Shown here in pieces: positions 14,401 to 22,300 of a DNA stretch of 64,000 nucleotides; the stretch's first letter is position 1, and each line of letters starts with the position of its first letter. Source of the stretch: Tubulanus polymorphus (taxonomy: Eukaryota; Nemertea; Palaeonemertea; Tubulaniformes; Tubulanidae); assembly GCF_964204645.1 (NCBI RefSeq), contig NC_134027.1, positions 25,842,485-25,906,484 of the forward strand, in the 5' to 3' direction. Made by a program: the position numbers and the translations under genes. The notes under the pieces are model-generated. The model ran no database searches. It was not told where the DNA came from and saw only the letters and a list, made by a program, of their open reading frames with translations.

Positions 14401-16654
14401 TGAATCAGAAAATGATTCATTTTGCCTCCGTTTTCAATCACGATTTAGAGAAATTGCGACGTCGAATCGAACGTGTGTTATTTCACACTGCCGACTCGAT
14501 CTCATTCCGGGGTTTCGTCACGTTTTGTAGCACATGGAAGTTTAATTAAGTCTGGACGCCGAGATCAATGATCGCCGAGATCAATGGTCTGATGTGTCTG
14601 GTTAGAGAATCTAGATAAGCTCGCTACAAAAAAACCTAAAGAGTAATTTAGATATTTGGTCTTTGACCTCCCGAAGGCAACATTGGTTTTTGTATTTCAA
14701 GCAGAAACGATAAATCAAATTAATAATTCAAACTTAAGTTACATGAAACAATAGAATACACGACCCAGCCTAGAAATTAACATCTAAATTATTGACTTTC
14801 GACGCTACGACATTTCTGTTTAACCTAACTATATGGAATCTAAGATCAGCCGTATACGTTTCGTAATGTATATCCCGCATGTTGCTGCCAGACACATGGA
14901 TAACAGTTCAACCACAGGGTGTCAACAACACTTAGGTGCTAAACGGCTATCTATTGCATTATGTATTCTGTTTCTTTCAAAATATTTCGAATTTTGCATA
15001 GATGAGATGTGTATTTTCGGTCAGAAGATTGGTTTTATCCAGCAATATCGAGTCATAGCGTGGCATAGGACGATTCCACATTTTGTGTCAACCATTTGGG
15101 GGACGACGCTTTATCCAATTTCATCGCCTTTTTCATCCTAAACGTATTCATTCTCGAATGAATTATTTCTTGATTATAATTAGTAGATAGGAGGAAAGAG
15201 TATTTTATATCTATTCGATCTCTTTATGAACACATGATATGGTTCTAGAAACTCAGACTCGGACTGAATCGCCATGAGGTCACTCAGTGGACGGAATTCA
15301 ACAAGTGATAGGACACGTCGTTGATCACGTGATAGATAAACTATACGCTGGCTCTCATAAAACATTTCCTAACATAAATGAAATTCCTTTATAAAAATAC
15401 TCAATTTTCAGTCATTATCTTCGGGTGGATAACTATAGGAAAATCACGCTATTTTATGCTAATTTCGATGGTATCCTTGTGTATAATATATATGGATTTG
15501 TGTGGATTGATTTCTGAGCTGTACGTTATTTATACGTGGAAATCATGTGTGACATTTTATCCGTACGCCCCTGTATCAGTTTGGTCGATACTGGTGGCTT
15601 ATGTAGGCATCATACCACGAAACATCATCTGAATATTCGTCATCAACGCAATCTATGCGGGTTTTGTAGGATAGGATTAGATCCGTTTGCCAAGAGATTT
15701 ATTACTGAATTTCTGGAAAAATAGCTATAACGCCAACTCAAATAGAGAAGCTACTTTTTATTTCTAAAAAAATTTGACAAAAAAATCCTTATTCTATTAT
15801 ACCCCACAATACAAAAAGAAAATATTTCCTTGAGCTAGTAATATTTATTTCAACGTTTTGACTATATACTAATCGACATCTTCAGAAGTACTGAACAAAC
15901 ACAGATGATAACTATCAAGATATAGTCGTAATAAACTACTAGCTCAAGGAAACATTTCTGACTAGAGTTTTTTTTCGTATAACGGGATTTTTACCGTATT
16001 ATCGTTTCGACGCGGACTCAGAGTGTTTTATCACGATTAAAAAATGCTAAGTTTCCCGTTGAAAACGTTGATAACCAACTTGTATACGTAAGCATGCTTC
16101 TACAGTGCATCGAATAGTTTTCGAGAATATATTCATAATTCAAAACGTATCCATACGTGCCTCAATATAATTCAAACGTTTATGACGGATCAAATTTCTA
16201 CGCAAAAAGTGATACTTCTACACAAAATGCATTTAATAACATATGACTGTACATACCACAGGGGCTCGTATCAGAGTTGTAGGTAATGTAAAAACGATAA
16301 TCTGTTAATCCAATGTATATAGTATATATAACATAATTTATTTTATGTATACTATCGACATTGGATTAACAGATTATCGTTTTTACATTACCTACAACTC
16401 TGTTACGAGCCCCTGTGGTACATACTCTGACATACTGGATCAAATACATGTGCATAATATCAGTAATAAATTGTTCTTAATGGTTAAAGGAAATTCAGTT
16501 CGTAAGAAGATATGCAAATTTATTATTTGTTTTTAAGGTGGTTCCGCGATAATGTTGCGTTTATGCGACAAGTGTAATAAACTCACTTACCAATGGTGGA
16601 TAGAAAAACGACAGTCACTGTAATCCAAACGAACCAGATACTTTTTTGTTCCAT
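595..16654 (-). CDS. Properdin-like secreted TSR protein, whole gene (8 exons visible, 3' end outside window)
   Basis: Exons in transcript order are 16654-16591, 8167-8040, 6060-5931, 5456-5310, 3850-3680, 2760-2590, 1342-1169 and 774-595. All have AG/GT borders, and their phases join without a frame break (1, 0, 1, then 1 throughout). The visible product is about 388 residues. It has a signal peptide, then a module with cysteines at residues 26, 37, 51, 52, 74 and 77 (C..C..CC..C..C), then five thrombospondin type-1 repeats. In vertebrate properdin the same order occurs: a TB-like N-terminal domain with this cysteine spacing, then six TSRs. Properdin stabilises the alternative-pathway C3 convertase; whether this protein does so is unknown. 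The last exon ends in phase 1, so at least one further exon must lie left of the window. Alternatives are another secreted multi-TSR protein, or two genes wrongly joined across the 8.4-kb first intron. Confidence 0.68.
1075..1146 (+). tRNA. tRNA-Pro (anticodon AGG)
   Basis: A 72-nt cloverleaf. The acceptor stem GGCTCGT pairs with ACGAGCC. The D arm is GGTCTAGTGGTATGA. The anticodon stem CTCCC/GGGAG encloses the loop TTAGGGT, so the anticodon is AGG. The T arm is CCCGGGTTCGACTCCCGG. Six T residues at 1151-1156 form a Pol III terminator just downstream. Both internal promoter boxes are intact, so the gene looks functional. It sits in an intron of the properdin-like gene, on the opposite strand. 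Confidence 0.95.
1169..1342 (-). CDS. Properdin-like gene exon 7: TSR 4 with only four cysteines
   Basis: A 58-codon TSR with [35 protein letters not shown] and SSKPCPG. The acceptor is TTTCAG at 1343 and the donor CCAG|GTTAGT, phase 1 at both ends. Compared with the siblings, Cys1 is Leu and Cys5 is Asn. In group-1 TSRs these two form a disulfide, so the pair has been lost together while Cys2-Cys6 and Cys3-Cys4 remain. The Trp ladder is intact. Confidence 0.82.
1381..1580. mobile_element. Inverted-repeat element with internal hairpin, family E
   Basis: Arms of about 35 bp (TAGGATAAAAACCCACTATG at 1381 and its complement ending at 1552) flank an interior. The interior, read on the minus strand, contains GATCTC-TAGT-GTGAGATC followed by GAAACGTCGTG. 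A further outer end runs to about 1580 (CACCACGTTTGAGTGTGG). A second copy in opposite orientation lies at 41033-41240. It has no coding capacity, so it would be non-autonomous. Confidence 0.75.
1581..2589. other. Intron of properdin-like gene with one foldback
   Basis: The only structure seen is an inverted repeat at about 2428-2503, whose arms share the TGACTATGG...AAACCGAAACG motif with the hairpin elements elsewhere. Nothing else is recognised. Confidence 0.55.
2590..2760 (-). CDS. Properdin-like gene exon 6: TSR 3
   Basis: A 57-codon TSR with [34 protein letters not shown] and CQERLCPS. All six cysteines are present, but only two of the three ladder tryptophans (the third is Phe). The acceptor ends in TAG at 2761 and the donor is CCGA|GTAAGT, phase 1 at both ends. 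Confidence 0.85.
2761..3679. other. Intron; nothing recognised
   Basis: AT-rich intron between TSR 3 and TSR 2 exons with no open frame or repeat that I could support. Confidence 0.55.
3680..3850 (-). CDS. Properdin-like gene exon 5: TSR 2
   Basis: A 57-codon TSR with [28 protein letters not shown] and CNERKCPG, containing all six cysteines. It is phase 1 at both ends: acceptor AAAG at 3851, donor CAG|GTAATT at 3679. If the donor is not used, the frame runs 11 residues further ([11 protein letters not shown]) to a stop at 3642, so intron retention would give a short protein with a cysteine-rich tail. Confidence 0.85.
3851..5309. other. Intron; nothing recognised
   Basis: Intron between TSR 2 and TSR 1 exons. 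The short open frames at 5003-5263 on both strands overlap one another and show no domain. Confidence 0.55.
5310..5456 (-). CDS. Properdin-like gene exon 4: TSR 1
   Basis: One thrombospondin type-1 repeat of about 49 residues, shorter than its siblings (57-60). It carries the tryptophan ladder [11 protein letters not shown], the motif [16 protein letters not shown] and six cysteines. The acceptor is TTCAG at 5457 and the donor CAG|GTAGGT, both phase 1. The W-x-x-W pattern is a potential C-mannosylation site. The shorter loop between Cys3 and Cys4 accounts for the length difference. Confidence 0.8.
5685..5765 (+). repeat. Hairpin-motif element fragment
   Basis: Contains GAAGATGACCATTAGAGTAT followed by GGAAACGTCC and CTCAATGAAATATTTCGGAC. 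This is a degenerate copy of the dispersed GAAGATGAC...GAAACGT...CTCAAGGAAACATTTC element, lying in the intron between exons 3 and 4. Confidence 0.6.
5931..6060 (-). CDS. Properdin-like gene exon 3: CxxC half of N-terminal module and linker
   Basis: The acceptor has nine uninterrupted T residues before CAG at 6061. In phase 0 the exon reads 43 codons without a stop and ends at a CCAG|GTATGAAC donor in phase 1. It contains [12 protein letters not shown], which supplies the last two cysteines (CxxC) that the properdin module has just before its first TSR. A linker of about 30 residues follows. The phases fit both neighbouring exons. The longest open frame at this place on the same strand is a different one, so ordinary ORF listing misses this exon. 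Confidence 0.62.
6061..8039. other. Intron 2 of properdin-like gene
   Basis: Holds a family B inverted repeat at about 6833-7025 and a CTC/CCT-rich simple tract at about 7978-8020, directly beside the exon 2 donor. No coding exon is recognised. Confidence 0.55.
6833..7025. repeat. MITE-like element, family B (GAGTTAACTC type)
   Basis: Repeated, mutually inverted GAGTTAACTCTAACTC and AATGAGTTAACT blocks are followed by GTGGAACTG. Related copies lie at 19643-19749, 44040-44125, 47062-47160, 47191-47300 and 57585-57751. Confidence 0.65.
8040..8167 (-). CDS. Properdin-like gene exon 2: N-terminal cysteine module, first half
   Basis: The exon follows an excellent pyrimidine tract and CAG at 8168, and ends at a GAG|GTAGAG donor in phase 0. 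It encodes a basic segment with CFRRF, a Cys eleven residues after the first, then a SAEACC motif and an aromatic stretch SGYAFVE. The C-F...C...E-x-CC...Y-x-F pattern is that of the properdin N-terminal (TB-like) domain. An in-frame alternative donor (TCTG|GTTACG, phase 1) would skip the CxxC exon; I judge it weaker. Confidence 0.62.
9285..9434. repeat. GTTTCC/GGAAAC palindromic element, family D
   Basis: Begins CACACGCACACGACGCAGGG, followed by alternating GGAAACAT and ATGTTTCC words and a GTTTCCGTGTTTCC end. It is the same family as 46570-46841. No coding capacity. Confidence 0.65.
11350..11560. repeat. Older repeat split by a (GTAA)n-headed insertion
   Basis: The flanks TTTTCAAAAGGGCACTGGAAAA and GCACGTGCAGCTTGTGC match a continuous sequence at about 25155-25230. 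Here they are separated by about 140 bp (11381-11522). The insertion starts with nine GTAA units (11381-11416), then TTTATTCTAACC, and ends in an A-run. A GGTA at both ends may be a target-site duplication. The insert looks like the tail of a retroelement in reverse orientation. Confidence 0.55.
12045..12115 (-). repeat. Hairpin-motif element fragment
   Basis: TTTCCTTGAGCTGATATTTC followed by CGACGTTTCGACTATTATCA and a TTCAGGAATACT end. This is the reverse-strand form of the dispersed hairpin element. Confidence 0.6.
12925..13110. repeat. Retroelement-like tail with TTTA tract
   Basis: A (TTTA)n run at 12930-12955 is followed by AT-rich sequence with ACAATGTTATATTTAGTACA and a GAAACCC-containing segment. 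It resembles the reversed 3' end of a non-LTR retroelement. No reverse transcriptase is present, so the class is unknown. Confidence 0.35.
13612..13745. mobile_element. MITE-like foldback, family C (CACAGGGGCTCGT ends)
   Basis: The left arm CACAGGGGCTTGTCATTGAA is mirrored by a right arm ending CGACGAGCCCCAGTG, with about 40 bp of arm similarity. The termini match the element at 16255-16420. Confidence 0.75.
15824..15955. mobile_element. Inverted-repeat hairpin element (TTTCCTTGAGCTAGTA ends)
   Basis: TTTCCTTGAGCTAGTA at the left is exactly complementary to TACTAGCTCAAGGAAA at the right. The interior holds the GATGATAACTAT...ATATAGTC hairpin in inverted pairs. This is the most complete copy of the family in the window. 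Confidence 0.75.
16255..16420. mobile_element. Long near-perfect foldback, family C
   Basis: Arms of about 78 bp each (TACCACAGGGGCTCGTATCA and its complement ending at 16420) differ at only a few positions and flank a short AT-rich centre. It lies about 170 bp from the signal-peptide exon donor, in intron 1. The high arm identity suggests recent origin or a single-strand-folding element. Confidence 0.85.
16591..16654 (-). CDS. Properdin-like gene exon 1: signal peptide
   Basis: ATG at 16654 opens 21 codons plus one base, then a strong donor (GTAAGTGAG) in phase 1. The peptide starts MEQKSIWF and continues through a hydrophobic core of mostly V, I, T, F and L to STI, a typical secretory signal. 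The split codon G|AT joins exactly to the acceptor of the next coding exon at 8167, giving Asp as the first residue of the mature-like region. Assignment to this gene rests on phase, strand and the need for a signal peptide, not on sequence homology, so a transcript is needed to confirm it. Confidence 0.55.
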
Positions 16655-18554
16655 TCTTTCCTGTATTTGAAACCGTTGTTTACATTTGCCGTAGAAAGGC
16701 TTATAGTTCGTCTGCGCGAGTAAATCCGGGTTTTAGCGACGTATTCCTACGCGCCTGATGGGATGACGAATAATGGCGGCAACTCGGCGCTCGCTGCGTG
16801 GCAGACACACGGCTCGGTATCCTTAGTAACTGATGGTTCTGTGAATTGTCGAGAGAAACCTCCTCTCGATTCGTTCTTCTACTCGTATTGAGTCGATAAA
16901 CTCCAAATTTAGCGCGGAAATGAATTTGCCCGCGAGGTTCGCATGCCAAGAGCGACATCTTTCAAGATGAAATTGAATTTGTACGTGTGTGCATCGTGGC
17001 ATTTCTTGTTCTGCAAATACTTGATCGATCTAGAGTATTTTTAAAGCAAATTTCCGAATCGTGGACATCCCCGAGGTCGGGGCGAGGGTGCGAACAACAT
17101 AGTGCACTTCAGGCCATAGTGATAGCGCCCTTTTTTCAAGTGAGGAAAAATATGTTTTCTCATTTCATGAATTACGCAATTTTCCACTATGACAAAAATT
17201 AAGATCTAAATAGTTTATTTCGCAGCAGGTATACAGCTTCAGTCTCTACAAAACAAACGTAATTGTACGTATTATATTATATCCGTATTGAATACCCATG
17301 CGAAAATATCAATACCCAAAGTTCTGCACGCTGCTATCTCTCGTGACTTAATTCATTTATTTGTCGTTCTTAATCAAATCGTTGTCGACAACCACCCGTT
17401 GCGCTAGATGGCGCATTCGACTGTGGTTTGCCAATCGGGCAAAAGACACGAAGTGGATATGTAGCAATTTCCGAGTCTCTGCTACAAGAAGTGACAATAT
17501 ACAGTTTATTGCCTGTTTGTGACAAAGTTTCTCATTTAATGCGTGGTTTATTGTGTCTGTTCTTCAACCCGCCGCACACGAGTGAAAATAGGAGTACACC
17601 GCACACGTACCGCACACGTACGCCGCATCATGTAAAATGATAATTCTAAAACACATTTTGCACGAATCGCCAAAATACGTTAGTCTCTACACGTCCCACA
17701 ATTCACCAAGCTCCGCGTGACGTCATGCGTGATTGGTCACCGGCAGTCAATCAGCTGAGCCCCTGGTGGAGCGGTTGGTGTCATCGGTTTCGAATCCCGG
17801 ATTCCCAGGTTTACGCACACTGGCACACCCCCATACGACTATCGATCAACAAACCACATCGCAGTAGATATTTCCTGCAATTTTTTTTTTTCATTTTATC
17901 TCATTGCTGTCAGTTGTTAAAGATGCTTCAATCTTTTGTATTTTTGCCAACCCCTGACCCTGAAAGTGCCATGTTTGGTAATTTTCGCTTAGTTCACTAA
18001 TGTAACCGCAACGTAGTGAAAATTACTAAACACGCGCTTGCCGCAGCATTTGTGGGGGCCTTAAGATATTTTTCTAATTCAAAGTAATTTATCACATTTT
18101 GGAGATCGTTGAAAGCGGTATTTTCACGCGGCGGATAGTGAGTCAATGAACGAGGCGATAATTACCGTAATTAGCGACCGAACAGTAAATACGTGGTTCG
18201 GTCGCGAGAGGGTTTTATTGCTTTCGTGAAAGCATTCAATAAGTCATGATCGCCGAATAATATCCTTTACTTCTATAAATCCCACTGATTCATATACGCG
18301 CAGTGAAGAACGATTAATCATCACTATTAATAATATCGTTCACAGCACGATCTTAGATTCATTCAATTTCTATCGAATTCTACGCACTGGGTAAATATTA
18401 ATATAGACCGTTTTTATCGACGCAAAAGTTGACTTTGTGAGAACATGCCCGGAATATTGGCCGACCCCACAAACAGAAACATCGGTCAACGTCATTCAGA
18501 TATTACGAGTTCGTACGAGGCAACATTCGTTGATAGCTTCAGATCGGATCTAGT

Positions 18555-18680
18555 AATCGCGAAGATGACTATCAGAGTATAGTCGAAACGTTGAAACTAT
18601 AGCTCAAGGAAAAACTCTGGACTGTGGGGTTTTTATCATGTAAATCATCCTTGCAACACGGACTCATAGTGTTCCATCAA
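18555..18680 (+). repeat. Hairpin-motif element
   Basis: GAAGATGACTATCAGAGTAT leads into ATAGTCGAAACGTTG, then CTATAGCTCAAGGAAA and GGGGTTTTTATCATG. The GACTAT/ATAGTC stem is intact. Confidence 0.7.
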
Positions 18681-19154
18681 CGGACGCATAGTTATCATCA
18701 GCTATTAAAACTATAAGTCTTTCTTCTTTTCCAAACAACAAATTACATTGTATAAGATTATGTTATGAGGGTTTTACAGATTGATGAAGTAGTAGTTTGT
18801 TAAATAAGACCAAATTCCACAAAAAGAGAAACAAATCTGAAAAGTTTCCTTACAATAGACGAACCTCTAAAACTATCTTAAATGTTGAAAAAAAATGTTT
18901 CATAATTTTCTTTCATATTCATCATGATATGATTATTATGTATTACGTATGAACTTCCCTCTGGCAGACGTATACTTTACGGAAATTTGTACAATCGTCA
19001 AAAGAAACTGAACAAGTATAAAAATGAGTTGTCGAACTCGAGAGGGATTTCAATAACACAGCGCGCACGTGTTTGTAAGATATATATTGACAGAGAGATA
19101 GTAAAAAATCACTCTTCGTGAATCAATGAACGACACTACTCAAACATTGCGCAC

Positions 19155-19200
19155 CACGTGACCGAACGATCTAGACCAATCGGCGCGTCGTATCGATACG
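19155..19200 (+). promoter_or_regulatory. Candidate Wnt16 proximal promoter elements
   Basis: A CACGTG E-box at 19155-19160, a CCAAT box at 19176-19180 and a TCGTATCGATACGA palindrome at about 19187-19200 cluster within 120 bp of the Wnt start codons. No TATA box is evident. The motifs are short, so function is inferred from position only. Confidence 0.35.
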
Positions 19201-19267
19201 ACTAGCCCGGGACACAGTATTTGGGCTCGCGTGTGTTGTAAGACGTATACAGGAAAATAACCGGACG

Positions 19268-19294
19268 ATGGATGAAGACACTGAAAATACTTAG
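19268..19294 (+). promoter_or_regulatory. Overlapping upstream ORF of Wnt16
   Basis: ATGGATG overlaps two starts. The first ATG (19268) has A at -3 and G at +4. It reads MDEDTENT to a TAG at 19292-19294, one base before the ATG at 19296. This arrangement could hold initiation at, or reset it to, the 19296 start. Confidence 0.5.
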
Positions 19295-19369
19295 CATGGG
19301 AAGATTGCGTCGGATCTATAGTTTGATCATTTACGCTACTTTATTGACCTGTACGCGACAAAATTGGCT
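19272..19369 (+). CDS. Wnt16: Wnt16 exon 1: signal peptide
   Basis: From the first in-frame ATG (19272) it reads 32 codons plus two bases, to the donor GGCT|GTAAGT. The ATG at 19296 has a much better context (AGCATGG) and starts MGRLRRIYSLIIYATLLTC, a textbook signal peptide, so the true start is probably 19296. The exon ends in NW plus a split Leu codon. Confidence 0.85.
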
Positions 19370-22300
19370 GTAAGTACAACAAACTCATTTATCCATGACG
19401 GACATTCAGAAAAATATCATTTCCGAATAAAGTTCAGTTGTAGTATTTCAGTTTATTGAAATGAATTCACTATTCTAAGTCTCAATTTGTATTTCTAATT
19501 CAATTTTATTGGAGTTTATTCCAAAGTGTTCACTGTGTTTCTAATTCAAGTCACCATTTGATGAATGAAAACGATATCATGGCAAATCATGTCCAGTTTT
19601 CACATCATGTGGTTATCACTGTGGTTTTATATCAATAGATTTCTGGGACCAGTTCCAAAGTTGTGAGTTTAGATTCGAATCAGAGTTAACTCATTGAAAA
19701 TTAACTATTTTCCCTATGAGTAAACTCTTAACTCACAACTGTGGAACTAAAATCGTGGTTGGTGATAACATTTTACAATACGCGTTTATTCCTGCAGTTT
19801 CAGTAACAAAAAAAAAGAGTAATCTTTTTCTTCAATGTTTTACAATCAGTTGTATTTACGCAACAAGAGACTGAGGCAAAGCCAGATATAATGGTGCTAT
19901 GGCCAGGCAAGGATGAATGCTAATATCTCATCATGGACTCTAAAACAAATTCGTTATTTAGAGTCCATGCTCAACCTATACACCACACAAACATTACATT
20001 TCTTATCTAACATATCTGATATAGTAATATGGGAAAATAAAAAAAAACCTAGGAACTAGTATCTAGTTTATGCGTCCATGCGGTGAAACCGTCTGTCCTC
20101 AAACATTTACGGCGGAAATGAGTCGTAAAAAACAATTAACAGGACGATAATTCGTCGCGATGAAGCTTTGATAGCGTTAGTCAGAGAGTCGGGATAACGA
20201 CCGGATTTTACCGAAGATTTATGTCGTAGTTTTAACCTGTGAATCAGTCACCGGATGCGGCGGGTAGAATTGATCTATTTACCTGTAGGTTTTTATTTTC
20301 ATTTTATCACCGTATGCTGAATCATGCATCGAGTCAGAATCTTTACCGATTCGAGTTCATCACATCGCTTATAGGCATACACCATGTAGGGTAGTTTTTT
20401 TAATATTTGATATTCTGTATCATTTCAGATATCTCGGTGTTGCTTCGATAGCTTCGGCCAACCAAGACGCGTGTAATTTGGTGCCCGGATTAGTGCGCCA
20501 GCAACAGGAAGTATGTCGGGCGAATCCTCGTGCGATACCGTGTATCGGGTACGGAGCGCGTCAGGGTATCGGTGAATGTCAGTATCAGTTCAGAGGTGAA
20601 AGATGGAACTGTACGGCTACAAGACAATTCTCAGTATTCGGTCCCATGTTAACCACTGGTATGTGTGTGGTGATGGTAATATTAATGATCTTATTCGATA
20701 TCTTACTTCATTAATGGGTTCGAATCCTTGTGGATGCAGTCTGTCAATCTTTCACGTTCTGGTCACTTATCAATCCGTGGTTCATGGGTGCGAATTCTAG
20801 GGGTGGAGACGGAGTTTCGTCGTCGAATTTCCTCTCTGGTATCCCACCCCTCAATTGGGAAACCAGCTAATAATTCCCGAAGCGTAGGCAAAAGATAGTC
20901 TTAATTTCGTGAAGGATTTTCAAAAAATTAATGTACGACGTACATGTATATATTGCTCTAATTAGCCATTAGTGGTTTATCGATAGATGAAGGACTGTTT
21001 CGGATTGCTTTGAAGCAACTGTTAGCTTGTACAAATGAAAACAGCCCAATCGGCCAAAAAAGAATATTAAAGAAAAAATGGAGAAACAAATTTTTCCTTC
21101 ATATTGTTTTCGACGGATCTGAATTTGTCTTCGCGTCACTTCGAGCGGATATTATGTAATCATGCGGTTTAAAAAAAGCTCGTACAAGTCTGGGAAATTA
21201 ATATCAGACTTTCTTCTAAATATTTTCGTTCCTTTCAGTTCGTTTTTCACTGAGAATGATCAATAGTCAGTAATAGCAATTAAATTTGACAAATTGCTGT
21301 GTGAACTCACCACCTATATGCGGTTATGAATCGCGGTTGACAAAGATAAAGTCGTTCTAACATTTTCAGTTAATCCCTTTGACCCGCAGGTTACTGATAT
21401 TGATGAGAAAATGTCGCTACGTTTTAACGTTTTTGCACGATTTACATTTAACAATGCCACGAGCATGAATGGATGAAATGTGAAATATATGGACTGGCCT
21501 AAAAAGACGTTCACTGATCGCGATAACGTGTTCAAGTACTCTCTCTCTCTCCTAAAACGGGCAGTTTTTACACGTCCTAAAGCGTTTTATCTACGCTGCG
21601 AATCTACTGTTTTTATTCATGACTTTGTAATGCAATTTTCAGCGAACAATTCGCTATGGTTTGCCACTTTTTTCGCCGTCACAATTCACGCACAGCGAAG
21701 CCCAATAAATAAAGTGTCAAATACGAACAATCGCGATATAAAAGACAAGTATGTCATTTGTATACACCTTATGTTCTATTTCAGCGAACATGTGGAGATT
21801 GCTTTTTACCTGTTTAATCGATTTCCACCTATTTAGATCCGATATTTCATTGTGCATTATGAATTTCTTCTGCTATTTTGCTTTTAAACTTATCGACAAA
21901 TTCTAGATATTACTATACCTGTAATTCAGGCCGTGGCACTTCAGTTAGTCGTTTTACACGACCCACATTTTTTTCAAAACAGAAATCAAATTTCGTTTAT
22001 TCAACTTCGGCTATTATACAGAAAAACTAACATTTCATTTCTTTGCCTAATAAGACAAAAAAAGACGTCAAAATGTATATTAAATGTTTGCTTGTCTAAA
22101 CTGTCGTTTCAACAAACGTCAACTTTTTTATTGACAAAGATTCTAATGTAAATATTTAAAAAGTCATTAATACGTATGCAGCCACATATACAGATATTTT
22201 ATATAATAAGCTAGAATTCCGATTCGAAGATTACATGAACACGATTCCCATTGGATTAAGAAAAGAAAATTAGTGCAATTTTGTTATGAATCATACTATA

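Larger units (their letters stand above)
8168..16590. other. Long intron 1 of properdin-like gene (8.4 kb)
   Basis: Contains several repeats: 9285-9434, 11350-11560, 12045-12115, the TTTA tract at 12930-12955, 13612-13745, 15824-15955 and 16255-16420. The open frames inside (for example 8340-8613, 10269-10752, 14261-14530, 14833-15141) are short, overlap on both strands, and show no conserved motif or splice context, so they are not called genes. Confidence 0.55.
16655..19267. other. Divergent intergenic region between properdin-like gene and Wnt16
   Basis: Should hold both promoters, since the two genes point away from each other. The stretch 16700-16960 is rich in CG dinucleotides next to the minus-strand signal-peptide exon. 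A hairpin-element copy lies at 18555-18680. The open frames 16987-17202, 17428-17640 and 17725-18000 have no recognisable domain. Confidence 0.5.
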
